Positions 8,660-17,740 of a stretch of 52,813 nt of DNA are shown piece after piece; within the stretch, counting starts at the first letter, position 1; the number at the start of each line of letters is the position of its first letter. Position numbers and translations under genes: made by a program. Under the pieces are notes generated by a model. That model had not been told where the DNA came from. It searched no databases and saw only the letters and a program-made list of their open reading frames with translations. Source of the DNA: Microcystis aeruginosa W13-11. GTDB taxonomy: Bacteria; Cyanobacteriota; Cyanobacteriia; Cyanobacteriales; Microcystaceae. The stretch spans positions 1 through 52,813 of the forward strand of contig JAADBR010000011.1 in NCBI GenBank assembly GCA_009995705.1, read 5' to 3'.

Positions 8660-9334
8660 TTAGCAACCGCACAAGCGTCCATCTTCCATGTGAACAATGC
8701 GATCAGCAATATCTAAAATCCGATTATCGTGGGTGACGAGTACAATAGTACGGCGCTGTTCTTTGGCTAAACGTTGCATCAAATTCACCACGTCTCGTCC
8801 CGTTTTACTATCGAGGGCGGCCGTTGGTTCATCGGCTAAAACTAATGGGGGATTACCAGCCAAAGCTCGCGCGATCGCTACTCTTTGTTTTTGTCCCCCG
8901 GATAAGCTATCTGGATAATAGTCAATCCGATGTCCTAAGCCGACTTCTTCTAATATCAAAGCAGCGCGTTCTTCTGTTTCCCGCCCGCCGAGATGTTCCT
9001 GAAGCTCGATCGACATTTGTACATTCTGTCTTGCGGTTAGAAAGGGTAACAAATTATGGGCTTGAAAAATATAACCAATTTGACGGCGGGTTTGGACTAA
9101 TTGTTCTTCACTAGCCCCCCGTAATTCTTTTTCAAAATGCTGTAAGCTTCCTTCTTGAACAGAGCGTAGGCCACCAATTAAGGATAGTAAGGTTGTTTTT
9201 CCGGAACCAGAGGGGCCAGTTAAAATAACGATCTCTCCCTCTGTGATTTTTAAGTTGATCTGAAAAAGAACTTGTTTTTTCAGCGTTCCTTGACCGAAAT
9301 AGTGATTGAGGTTTTGAATATCAATAACGTCCAT
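8660..9334 (-). CDS. devA: DevA-like ABC transporter ATP-binding protein
   Basis: The 224-residue ATPase of the LolD/MacB class has Walker A GPSGSGKTT at about residue 40, the signature LSGGQKQRVAIARAL near 143, and Walker B LVLADEPTAALD. It is preceded by a good ribosome-binding site (AAGGAAAGAGG). It is the third gene of a devB-devC-devA set, 48 bases after devC. DevBCA exporters in filamentous cyanobacteria export heterocyst glycolipids with a TolC-like outer membrane partner. Here the same transporter type lies at the end of a polyketide gene run, so it is the likely exporter of that product (inference). Confidence 0.92.
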   Translation of the reverse strand: MDVIDIQNLNHYFGQGTLKKQVLFQINLKITEGEIVILTGPSGSGKTTLLSLIGGLRSVQEGSLQHFEKELRGASEEQLVQTRRQIGYIFQAHNLLPFLTARQNVQMSIELQEHLGGRETEERAALILEEVGLGHRIDYYPDSLSGGQKQRVAIARALAGNPPLVLADEPTAALDSKTGRDVVNLMQRLAKEQRRTIVLVTHDNRILDIADRIVHMEDGRLCGC

Positions 9335-9382
9335 AGACAGCCTCTTTCCTTGAGATGAGGTATAGATATTTGTTTCTTTTTT

Positions 9383-10579
9383 CTAAAAAATATCGGCTGG
9401 ATCGGCATCTTGCAATTTTTTAACAGCAGTGGCTCCTGAAACAAAGGCCATGACTAAGGTTAAGATAAAGACAAAAACCGCTCGATCAAGGGACATATTG
9501 ACAGGTAATAAGGTGGCATTTTTAGTAAACTCATATTGAATATTAGCGATCAAAAAACCCGGAATATATCCGAGAATGGCAATTAAAAAAGCCTGTTGTA
9601 AAACCATTGATAAGAGATAGCTATGACGATAGCCCATCGCTTTTAGGGTGGCGTATTCTGAAAGATGTTCCGAAACATTTGTATAGAGAATTTGATAAAC
9701 TACCACTACACCAACAATAATTCCTAGAGCAACTCCCAGGTTAAAAATAAACCCGATCGCCGTGCTAGTTTGCCAATATTTTTTTTCAAAGTTAACAAAT
9801 TCGCTTTTCGACAAGACTCGAACATCTTTTGGGAAGTATTTCCTGAGTTTTTCTAGGGTTCTTTGAATATCTTGATCCGGTTTTAGTTTAATCAAACCCA
9901 CATCAATGAAGCCCTTCTGGCGATTGTCAAAAATTCGTAAAAAATTTATATGGCTAGTCACTAAATTTCCATCGGAGCCAAAGGAAGTCCCCAAATGAAA
10001 TAAACCCACCACATTAACCTTTCGATTTCCGTTGGGATTTCCTAACTCCGTGCTTACCCGTCCATCCCTGCGAAAATCTTGGGCAATTGTCCCGAATTCA
10101 GTACGAGAACCCTGATCAAATAATACCGTATTAGGCATTTTTAATTTCTCGATATTTTCGGTAATTCCAGGCAAATTGAGTACGGGGTGTCTCAGATTAA
10201 TACCAAGAACAAAAATATTACGCCAATAATTACGAGTATTAGGATTTTTCCATTGAGCAAAATCGAGATAAATCGGGCTAACGTAATCGACTTCATCAAA
10301 AGCAAGTGATTGTAAAAGTCGTCGTTCTGGGAAACTTTCCATCGCAATTAAGGCAGTCGAGCGAGGACTGATTAAAAAAATATCTCCTTGTAAACTTTGA
10401 TGGAAACGAACGGCACTATCGAAGAGAGCATCGCGAATCCCCAACTGCATAAAAATAATCACCACGGAAAAAATTACGCCTGAAAGAGCCACCAGTAGAC
10501 GAACTTTTTGATGCTTTAGCTGTAGCCAAGCCGTGGCCAACTTAGTGCCTCGTTTCTGGAATAATTTTCGCTTATTCAC
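9383..10579 (-). CDS. devC: DevC-like ABC transporter permease
   Basis: The 398-residue permease has the MacB/FtsX-type topology: one membrane helix at about residues 28-48, a ~220-residue periplasmic domain, and three C-terminal helices (about 275-300, 325-345 and 365-390). The motif SEYATLKAMGYRHSYL after the second helix is typical of DevC. Its ATG overlaps the devB stop by four bases, so the two are translationally coupled. Together with DevA and DevB it should form an inner-membrane exporter for a lipid-like or amphipathic substrate. Confidence 0.92.
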   Translation of the reverse strand: MNKRKLFQKRGTKLATAWLQLKHQKVRLLVALSGVIFSVVIIFMQLGIRDALFDSAVRFHQSLQGDIFLISPRSTALIAMESFPERRLLQSLAFDEVDYVSPIYLDFAQWKNPNTRNYWRNIFVLGINLRHPVLNLPGITENIEKLKMPNTVLFDQGSRTEFGTIAQDFRRDGRVSTELGNPNGNRKVNVVGLFHLGTSFGSDGNLVTSHINFLRIFDNRQKGFIDVGLIKLKPDQDIQRTLEKLRKYFPKDVRVLSKSEFVNFEKKYWQTSTAIGFIFNLGVALGIIVGVVVVYQILYTNVSEHLSEYATLKAMGYRHSYLLSMVLQQAFLIAILGYIPGFLIANIQYEFTKNATLLPVNMSLDRAVFVFILTLVMAFVSGATAVKKLQDADPADIF

Positions 10580-11898
10580 TTGGTTTCTCCTTGATTTTGG
10601 GCATTGCTATCCTTAATTACTACCGTCACTTCCAAATTGCTTAAGCCAGATACTTGGGCGCTCGATTCGGGGGTAAGGCGAATTTTCACTTCCACTACCC
10701 TGGCATCGGCATCGGCGACTGGATCGGTACCAAGAACATTTTGCCGGCCCACTTGTAAACCAATTTCGCTAACAACTCCCGTTAATTCTCCAGCTAAACC
10801 ATCACTCCGAATTGTAGCGGTTTGTCCGATGCGCACCCGTTGAATGTCTGTTTCGTAAACTTCCGCGCGAACATACATTTCCCCAGTTTGTCCTAAATCA
10901 ACAATCCCCTCATTGCCGACAACTTCCCCGGGCCAGGTACGAATTTTCAGAATTTGACCGCTTTTTGGTGCTTTTACATAGGCTAGGTTTAATTCGGCTC
11001 GGGCCCGTTTTACTAAGGCTTGATCGGATATTAATTGGGCTTCGGCCACTTGGACATCGACGGGACGAACTTCGGCGACCGCTTCTAAAGCCGCTTGATT
11101 GGCTTTGATCTCTTGAGCGAGGGTGGTTCGGGTGCGATCGAGATTGGCTTTGGCCTCCTGAATACGTTGCTTCATGGTGCGCTCGATTCGATTCAGATTC
11201 GCTTCCGCTTCTTGTAAACTTTTAGCTATGGTTTCCGCTTGTAGACAAAAGCGGTCTCGTTCTTGCTCCGGTACAGCCCCATCTAGGTACAGGGTTTGAT
11301 AACGACGGCAATCCGTTTGTGCGTTGATTAATTCGGCCCGAATTCGTTCGATAGTTGCCTTTCGGACCGAGGTTTCCCCTTGTAACTCCGCTTCTAAACT
11401 GGCAATGGTCGCCTGTTGGGTCGCAATCTGTCCCCGTAATTCCGCTCGTGTTTTTTGGAAACGGGCATCTTGTGCGGCCACATCTCCCTGTTTTGCCCCC
11501 GCTTTAACTTGTGCTAAACGGGCCTGGGATATTTTCCTCTGGGCTTCGGCTTGGGTTAAAGCGGCTTGAAGGCGCTCATGGTTATCTAAAATTGCGATAA
11601 TTTGACCATTTTTCAGATTATCTCCTTGTTTTACTAGAAGTTGGGCTACCCTCGTTCCCTCCATGAAAGCAGGGGCCGAGATTTTAATCACTTCTCCCTT
11701 AGGTTCGACATAGCCTCTGGCGGAGATGGCAGTGGGACTAATCTTCGATGGCGAATAAATCGCCGCTGGAGCGGGGCTATTCCCTCGAAAACGCATGAGA
11801 AAATAGGTAGCACTCGAACCAGTTAATATAGCCACTGTAATGACAGCAACACTTGTTATCCAGCCTCTAGGTTTCACAAAAAATGCAGATTTAACCAT
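10576..11898 (-). CDS. devB: DevB-like membrane fusion (adaptor) protein
   Basis: This 440-residue adaptor has an N-terminal membrane anchor (about residues 14-34), a biotinyl-lipoyl-like half (ISARGYVEPKGEVIKISAP), a long coiled-coil hairpin of about residues 105-290 rich in Ala, Gln and Arg, and a closing lipoyl/beta-barrel part (AYVKAPKSGQILKI, then DLGQTGEMYVRAEVYETD). The HlyD/DevB family links an inner-membrane ABC transporter to a TolC-type channel. No TolC gene is in the window, so it must lie elsewhere. It lies 78 bases after the SGNH hydrolase gene and overlaps devC. Confidence 0.92.
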   Translation of the reverse strand: MVKSAFFVKPRGWITSVAVITVAILTGSSATYFLMRFRGNSPAPAAIYSPSKISPTAISARGYVEPKGEVIKISAPAFMEGTRVAQLLVKQGDNLKNGQIIAILDNHERLQAALTQAEAQRKISQARLAQVKAGAKQGDVAAQDARFQKTRAELRGQIATQQATIASLEAELQGETSVRKATIERIRAELINAQTDCRRYQTLYLDGAVPEQERDRFCLQAETIAKSLQEAEANLNRIERTMKQRIQEAKANLDRTRTTLAQEIKANQAALEAVAEVRPVDVQVAEAQLISDQALVKRARAELNLAYVKAPKSGQILKIRTWPGEVVGNEGIVDLGQTGEMYVRAEVYETDIQRVRIGQTATIRSDGLAGELTGVVSEIGLQVGRQNVLGTDPVADADARVVEVKIRLTPESSAQVSGLSNLEVTVVIKDSNAQNQGETK

Positions 11899-11976
11899 TG
11901 TTTAGTTGATTCTAACCAAAAAATAAGGGCAAAACAGGAAACTATCGAGACTGTACAAAGGCCGACGGGGAGGGAG

Positions 11977-12954
11977 TTAGGGATTTTTTCGGATCATTCG
12001 ACCGATGAAAGCAAGGGCAGAAAAGAAGAATATAGCCCCACGGGTAGCTGGTTCGGGGGTAGACTGTAAGCTCGATTGAGCAACGGCGGCGATTGCTCTT
12101 TGTCCGGCGGTCGAGGGATGGAGTTGATCCCAAAAAAAGTAACTATCGGGATCACTACAAACACTCACAACCAGATTAGTGACTAGACAGGGTTCTGTTA
12201 CGTTACTAAACCCAAAACGAGCGGGATTGGCTTGTAATTGGTTGAAACTATCCCAGAAATCTAGAGTCATAATTTTCACCTGGGATCCAAAGGTTGTTTG
12301 CAAATGGTTGATTCGAGTAAATAGCAGCTCTCGATGCTCTGTGGTGAAGTGATTGAGAGCCGCTTCTCGTCCAGTCCCTTGCACAAGAGGTACTTTTCCT
12401 AAATCGAAAAGATTACTGACCATGATTTGGCTGGCCCCCATACCAACAAGAGCGCGAATAGAAATTTCTAGATTGTTCACCGCCACCACTGGCTCAGTGA
12501 TGCCGCCAAACACATAGTCATTAGCACCGGCAGCGATGATATATAATCCCCGAGGATCGGCGACCGTTACGCTATTAAGATATTGATTGACTTGCGTGAG
12601 GACTCCTGGCCAACTTGGATTAATCGTGTTCAGCGTCCCTGTATTCGCTCCGCCAAAAGCAAAATTGGTGGCGGCATTAACCGTTAATCCCAGAGATTGG
12701 GCGAGATACTCCACCCAAACTGGGCCATTGGTAAAACGTCCCTCGGCATACAGGGGAGCCGGTGGAAATGCTCCACCGGTAGCCTGATACACTCGACCGA
12801 TATCTACGTTACTATCACCAAAAACATAGATTTCATCAATGTTAAAGCTACTCGCTTGAACCAAAGATTGCATTACTCCCCCACAGAGCAAGGAAAGAGA
12901 AGCAATCCTAAAAGCTTGAAAGGTTATTGTTCGGAGAGAAAGAGTACAATTCAT
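11977..12954 (-). CDS. SGNH/GDSL-family hydrolase with PEP-CTERM sorting signal
   Basis: The 325-residue secreted esterase/lipase-like protein has an N-terminal signal peptide to about residue 35. Catalytic block I is FGDSNVD with Ser48, the GAND block (oxyanion) is AAGANDYVFGG, and the Asp/His pair lies in DQLHPS (Asp276, His279). The C-terminus has PEP (in TPEPATRG), a short hydrophobic helix and a basic tail (RMIRKNP), which matches the PEP-CTERM signal cleaved by an exosortase. It lies in the same orientation between the small unknown gene and devB. It may act outside the cytoplasm on an ester or on the exported product, but the substrate is unknown and its membership in the cluster is inferred from position only. 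Confidence 0.88.
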   Translation of the reverse strand: MNCTLSLRTITFQAFRIASLSLLCGGVMQSLVQASSFNIDEIYVFGDSNVDIGRVYQATGGAFPPAPLYAEGRFTNGPVWVEYLAQSLGLTVNAATNFAFGGANTGTLNTINPSWPGVLTQVNQYLNSVTVADPRGLYIIAAGANDYVFGGITEPVVAVNNLEISIRALVGMGASQIMVSNLFDLGKVPLVQGTGREAALNHFTTEHRELLFTRINHLQTTFGSQVKIMTLDFWDSFNQLQANPARFGFSNVTEPCLVTNLVVSVCSDPDSYFFWDQLHPSTAGQRAIAAVAQSSLQSTPEPATRGAIFFFSALAFIGRMIRKNP

Positions 12955-13091
12955 GATTTATCCTTAACCAATATTCACGAGAAATAAGTGAGACAGATAA
13001 CCTTTTACTTGTGGACATATCCTAAGGTTTTTGGAAATAAATAAAAACACATTTTCTGAGAAATGCTATTAAAATTGAGCAAAACAATTCC

Positions 13092-13463
13092 TTAGGAAGT
13101 TATTTCCTCTGGCAATTGATAAAAAGTGACCACGATCTGACAAGAAGGAATTCCATTGGCTAAAAATAGATAAAGACAAGCTCGTTCGGATGGTTTTTTT
13201 GACCAGCAATAAACCGGGATACCTTGTTGATTAGATGCGGGTTGCCCTGAAGCGTAAATATCGAGAAATAGGGGAGTTTTTCTTTTTTGGTCTGAATTGA
13301 GAGGACAAAGAGCAGCAGCAAGGATAAAAATAGAGCCAATTTCACTTAGGCGTCTTTGCTCTAACGAAACTAGATTGCCAGACTGTAGAGATGCTAATTC
13401 TTTTTCGGTCAGATTTAGCCCTAACGATTTGACTCCTTGGTGAATTTCTTCATAGGTAAACAT
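13092..13463 (-). CDS. Small hypothetical protein of the polyketide gene run
   Basis: This is a 123-residue protein I do not recognise. It has a charged N-terminal part (residues 1-45), a hydrophobic patch (SIFILAAALCPL, about 44-55) and a beta-rich second half. It has no signal peptide and no clear catalytic motif. It lies 128 bases after the second halogenase-like gene and 137 bases before the SGNH hydrolase gene, all on the minus strand, so it may belong to the same transcript. It is not similar by eye to any of the enediyne warhead accessory proteins I know. Confidence 0.6.
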   Translation of the reverse strand: MFTYEEIHQGVKSLGLNLTEKELASLQSGNLVSLEQRRLSEIGSIFILAAALCPLNSDQKRKTPLFLDIYASGQPASNQQGIPVYCWSKKPSERACLYLFLANGIPSCQIVVTFYQLPEEITS

Positions 13464-13591
13464 GACTTTTTCCGAGTAATTATTAAGAGCAGGAATGGAG
13501 AACTTTCAGCAAAGAAATAGGTGGCTATTAATCATATTACTCGCTCATTCTAGCCGCACCTATTCCTAGAAAACACCCTTGATAAACACGT

Positions 13592-15355
13592 CTAGATCCA
13601 AGGGTTTAAAGAAGATTGATATTGATAATGTTTAAATTCCTCAGTTGTGCAAGCAATTTGATGATTGTGAGGAATTTTTTTCATCTTTAATCGATGATAA
13701 AATTCTCCAAACGAGGCGACTCCTGACAATAGCAAGAGTCGCAGGAAGTGATAGAGATGTTTAGGAGCTATTACTCCTCCCAAACCAAACCCCTTCCACT
13801 GAAAAACGAGATACCAAATCGCCGCATAGAAATGCGTGTACTTAATGCTCGTAAAGATGTTACTACGAAAAGGCTCATATTGAGCATTTTCTAGAAAGCT
13901 ATCAAAATGGACTGGCGGTTGATAGTCACCTAGTAGCTGATCCCCTCGATAACAATCCAGTAAGCCTAGGTTAGCTTTTCGTTTCACTAATTGATTTAAT
14001 TGTCCGTAAATCTCGACAAACAGTGAATTGACTGTCTGACGATGAATCTTGACAAATCCCTCAATAAAGGAAACATTGAGATGCCATTTTCCCACATACA
14101 GGGGTACCAAAATTCCGAACCACCATATGTACTCGAAATAGATTCGCCAACTCATGATACTGGCATGGCCGAGTTGAGTTTTGTGATCGCGCATAAGTTG
14201 ATTCACTCCTTCCGCTTGTGCGAGATTAAATTGGTTGTAAGCGATGCGTTTAACCTCGGCATCTGCTTCTCCTACTAACTTCGATCGAATGACTTCAGTA
14301 ACACTTTCGATGGCAAAAGTGGTCAGGGATGTACCCATAGAATAAAAAGCATCGAAAATATAAGCCGCATCCCCAATCACATACCAATTATCTGCCGAAA
14401 GAACTTCCTTACTGGTGTGAGCGATTCTCGGCCAGTAGTGAAAATCGATCTTCTCTCCACTGATCAATAAATCATAAAGAAGTTTGTGATTAGCTTTGAG
14501 AAATGCGTAAAACTTCTGTTCTTGATTTAGATAATCGGCGGGAATAATTTCATGATGATGGATAACTCCGATCGAAATTTCTTGAGTGTCTGTGTCCGTG
14601 GGAATCATCCATAGCCAATGACCTTGCCCGAACCAGTGATTAGTGGCATAGTAGTGACTACAGGATGTGGCTTCTGGATCATAGCCAGAGTGAAAAAGAG
14701 TTCGATCAATATTTTTAACCCGTACCCATGCCGAACCCGTATTTACACCACAAAGATGCTCTGGATCGAAAATAACATTATCCGTTTTTTTGCCGATAAT
14801 AAATTGACGACCAGCGGCATCTACTAAATGTTTAGCGGTTAATTCAATCACTTCATCGTGCAATTTAACCTTGACTTGATGGGGATCATTTCCGGGATGA
14901 ATAGTAACATCAACGACACGACCATTATAAAAATCAACTCCCATTTCCTTATTCATTCGTAACAGATCCCTCTCAAATTTAGCTCGATTCATTTGGCTAG
15001 AGGCAAGGGGGGGCTGTCGATTCGTCCAAATATGGTAGTAATCCTCGATGGTATCGGTTTTGTGAGAATCTTTCGGCCAGTGAAAATTTAAGCCAAATTT
15101 GGGAGGATGATTTTCAATCATGTATTCGTAAAGACCCAACTCTTTACAAATAAATAAATTAGCAATTTCTACCGTTGACTCGCCAATTTTTAGATCCTTA
15201 TCGCTACGATTTTCTGGACGAGGATCGATTAAAGCGATCTTGATATTGGGAACCTTAAGCATCAGGTGACGGGCTTGGCAAACGCCCGCAAAACCAGCAC
15301 CCATAATCACAACATCATAAACGAATTGCCGAACAGAATTAGTGGTTTTGATCAT
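13592..15355 (-). CDS. FAD-dependent halogenase-like oxidoreductase (paralogue B)
   Basis: The 587-residue flavoprotein belongs to the tryptophan-halogenase/FAD monooxygenase superfamily. An N-terminal GxGxxG (MGAGFAGVCQ) is followed by KIGEST and a PPKFG lysine near residue 85, which could be the halogenase active-site lysine. The motif WLWMIPTD near residue 245 fits the WxWxIP pattern that in flavin-dependent halogenases blocks monooxygenase activity. A C-terminal extension of ~200 residues has aromatic-rich segments. It is clearly homologous along its whole length to the gene at 17741-19552. Substrate is unknown. It could be a halogenase on an aromatic or polyene polyketide, or an oxidase that has kept the fold. 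A flavin reductase is not seen nearby. Confidence 0.8.
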   Translation of the reverse strand: MIKTTNSVRQFVYDVVIMGAGFAGVCQARHLMLKVPNIKIALIDPRPENRSDKDLKIGESTVEIANLFICKELGLYEYMIENHPPKFGLNFHWPKDSHKTDTIEDYYHIWTNRQPPLASSQMNRAKFERDLLRMNKEMGVDFYNGRVVDVTIHPGNDPHQVKVKLHDEVIELTAKHLVDAAGRQFIIGKKTDNVIFDPEHLCGVNTGSAWVRVKNIDRTLFHSGYDPEATSCSHYYATNHWFGQGHWLWMIPTDTDTQEISIGVIHHHEIIPADYLNQEQKFYAFLKANHKLLYDLLISGEKIDFHYWPRIAHTSKEVLSADNWYVIGDAAYIFDAFYSMGTSLTTFAIESVTEVIRSKLVGEADAEVKRIAYNQFNLAQAEGVNQLMRDHKTQLGHASIMSWRIYFEYIWWFGILVPLYVGKWHLNVSFIEGFVKIHRQTVNSLFVEIYGQLNQLVKRKANLGLLDCYRGDQLLGDYQPPVHFDSFLENAQYEPFRSNIFTSIKYTHFYAAIWYLVFQWKGFGLGGVIAPKHLYHFLRLLLLSGVASFGEFYHRLKMKKIPHNHQIACTTEEFKHYQYQSSLNPWI

Positions 15356-15402
15356 GACAATTACCGAGAACAGGAGTAAACAGAGACAGTGGAACAGAAA
15401 AT

Positions 15403-16767
15403 TTAGCTGATGGTGCTAACAATGTGGGCAGGTAACAAAGAATTGGCTTCAGACTGGATCAGAGGTGCCGCTCCTCTAGAACCCTTTTTCATCTCCTTTT
15501 TTACACGAGCAATATAAGGCTCATAATCCACTTGCATTGTGTGACGGGCTGAATAACCGTAACGTTGACGAACTTGTTCTTTTTCTTGGAAGATTTCCCG
15601 TTTCATTGTCCTAGAATCGGGCAACTTGTACTCTCCTAATAAGTATTGACTAATCCACTGACTTTGTAATTCAGCGATCGGCATAACCGGACCGATCGGT
15701 TGTAATAGGCCAATAAAAAATAAATCGCGATAGTGAGGGTGAAAAACATGATGGAATAGTTGTACCTCATTATTTTTAACCTCGATCACTTCTGAACGGA
15801 AAAAAGGAAAGCTCACGTTATAGCCAGTGCAATAGATAATTTCATCCACTTTTTCTCGGCTTCCGTCCACAAAGATCACTGCATCTCCATCTAACTTTTG
15901 AATGTTGGGTTTCGGTTTAACTCGTCCGTGAGATAGGGCGGAAAAAATATCGGAACTGATAGTAGGATGAGCGTGCATATAAGGATGATCGGGATCGGGG
16001 AGACCATACTGGCTTAATTTTCCCACCTGCAATTTCACCGCAAAAGCTTGAATTTTTAATTTCCAGGAGAACGGTAAAAAACGGGGAATTGGCGCTAGAT
16101 CAAGAGGGGTTCCTAAAACGTGTTTAGGAATAATATGAAAGCCACGTCTTACGGATAAGTAAGTATTTCGAGCAATCCGAGATACTTCAACGGCAATATC
16201 CATCGCAGAATTGCCAAAACCGACTACAACAATATTTTTATCCTGATAAATTTCCGCACTCTTATAGTAATGACTATGGGTTTGTTTGCCCTCAAATTCT
16301 CCAGGAAAAGACGGGTTAGGCCAACGGGGATTCCAATGGTGTCCATTGGCAACAATTAAAGCCCGATAATTATGGCACGATTGATCGTCGAGAGTAATTT
16401 GCCAACCACCCAATTCTAGAGGTTCAGCTTTAACGACTTTTGTTTGAAAATGAATATGGGGCTTAAGGCCAAAATGCTCGGCATAATCATCAAAGTATTG
16501 AGCGATTTGACTGTGATGCGGGAAATTAGGATACTCCTCCGACAAAGGATAATCGGAGTATTGCATCAGTTGTTTGGAAGTGTTAATATGCAGGGAGCGA
16601 TAGGCACTAGATAAACCATTGGCATTGTTATAGACCCAAAGGCCGCCCACACGGTTACTCATTTCATAACAATCAAAGGTAATTCTTCGCTCTTTTAAGA
16701 CCTTACAAGCTGCGATGCCTGAAGCACCAGCACCGATAATACATACTCGATCGAGCAGGGAATTCAT
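15403..16767 (-). CDS. Flavin-containing monooxygenase (FMO/Baeyer-Villiger class)
   Basis: The 454-residue class B flavoprotein has an FAD site IIGAGASGI at residues 9-17, the FMO fingerprint FxGxxxHxxxY seen in FEGKQTHSHYY (about residue 160), and an NADPH site VVGFGNSAMD at about 180. A later ATG-like motif, IIYCTGYNVSFPF, is also typical. Family members hydroxylate or oxygenate N, S or ketone carbons using NADPH and O2. It lies between the two halogenase-like genes and the SDR, with short gaps (47 and 84 bases), so tailoring of the polyketide is the natural reading, but the substrate is not known. Confidence 0.88.
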   Translation of the reverse strand: MNSLLDRVCIIGAGASGIAACKVLKERRITFDCYEMSNRVGGLWVYNNANGLSSAYRSLHINTSKQLMQYSDYPLSEEYPNFPHHSQIAQYFDDYAEHFGLKPHIHFQTKVVKAEPLELGGWQITLDDQSCHNYRALIVANGHHWNPRWPNPSFPGEFEGKQTHSHYYKSAEIYQDKNIVVVGFGNSAMDIAVEVSRIARNTYLSVRRGFHIIPKHVLGTPLDLAPIPRFLPFSWKLKIQAFAVKLQVGKLSQYGLPDPDHPYMHAHPTISSDIFSALSHGRVKPKPNIQKLDGDAVIFVDGSREKVDEIIYCTGYNVSFPFFRSEVIEVKNNEVQLFHHVFHPHYRDLFFIGLLQPIGPVMPIAELQSQWISQYLLGEYKLPDSRTMKREIFQEKEQVRQRYGYSARHTMQVDYEPYIARVKKEMKKGSRGAAPLIQSEANSLLPAHIVSTIS

Positions 16768-16851
16768 CGTTCTACGTTCTCCAGAGTTTCAAAATTTCAC
16801 TCGAAAAAGTCAGGGAGGAAATCAGGGGTACCCCCGATTTCCAAAGGGAAT

Positions 16852-17613
16852 TTAATGCTGTTCAACTACTCGATAATGATGTTCCAGAACCGCCGGAAAA
16901 GCACCCCGTAGGATGGGCAATAAACGCTCTGTCCAATTCATAAAAACATTCGGTTGGGGACACTCGATCGCTCGGGCAATTACTGCCGCCACCGTATCGG
17001 CCGAAGCCATCGGCACTGGAGAACGACCATCAATTAAATACCCGGAACGCTTTTGGGCAACTTGCCAAAATTCTGTCTGAGTTTCCCCAGGACTCACCAA
17101 AACGACTTTAAATTGATTGCCCATCTCGCGGCGAGCAACGGTGAGTAGGGATGAAACCGCGCTTTTCGAGGCACTATAAACCCCGTAACCTGTGGGCAAA
17201 GCATAGGCAACGACAGAAGAAACGCCGACAAAAACACCGTCGTGAAGATGGGGAGCGCTAGCTTGTAAGGTGTAGAGTAAACCGAAGAGATTCACATCGA
17301 ATAATTCTCGGGACTCCTCCTCGCTGGTCGCCAAAATCGGCTTTGTAATGCCGAATCCGGCGTTGGCTACGGCGGCATCTAAACCCCCTAACCCGGCGAA
17401 ATGATTGATCGCCTCGAATTGTTGGCGACGGTCGCGCACATCGAGAGGATAAAGGTAGGCCTTACCCCCCGCTGCCTGTACTTGTTGGGCAACCTGTTCT
17501 AGCTTATCTTGACGACGGGCTGCTAATCCTAAAATATGACCCTCTTGCGCTAATTTAATCGCTAAAGCTTGACCAATGCCACTAGAAGCACCAGTGATGA
17601 AAATACGTCGCAT
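16852..17613 (-). CDS. Short-chain dehydrogenase/reductase (SDR)
   Basis: This classical SDR has 253 residues from the ATG at 17613. That start is chosen because AGGAGG sits five bases upstream; the longer frame to 17676 has no such site. The motifs are TGASSGIG (cofactor), NAG at about residue 84 (VANAGFG), and the catalytic Ser...YSASK (VSSVVA...YGVYSASKSAV). It should reduce a ketone or oxidise an alcohol with NAD(P)H. It lies between the FMO and the first halogenase-like gene, so it is probably a tailoring enzyme of the cluster. Confidence 0.9.
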   Translation of the reverse strand: MRRIFITGASSGIGQALAIKLAQEGHILGLAARRQDKLEQVAQQVQAAGGKAYLYPLDVRDRRQQFEAINHFAGLGGLDAAVANAGFGITKPILATSEEESRELFDVNLFGLLYTLQASAPHLHDGVFVGVSSVVAYALPTGYGVYSASKSAVSSLLTVARREMGNQFKVVLVSPGETQTEFWQVAQKRSGYLIDGRSPVPMASADTVAAVIARAIECPQPNVFMNWTERLLPILRGAFPAVLEHHYRVVEQH

Positions 17614-17740
17614 AATTCCTCCTAAGATTGGATAATTGAACAAGAGCAGGGATATTTTTGATGAGAGAGAGAGCAAAGAAATTAGCTTTTTCTCGGGGGG
17701 TAAACATTGTCTAAATGGGGTAATTTCCCCCAGGAAATAT

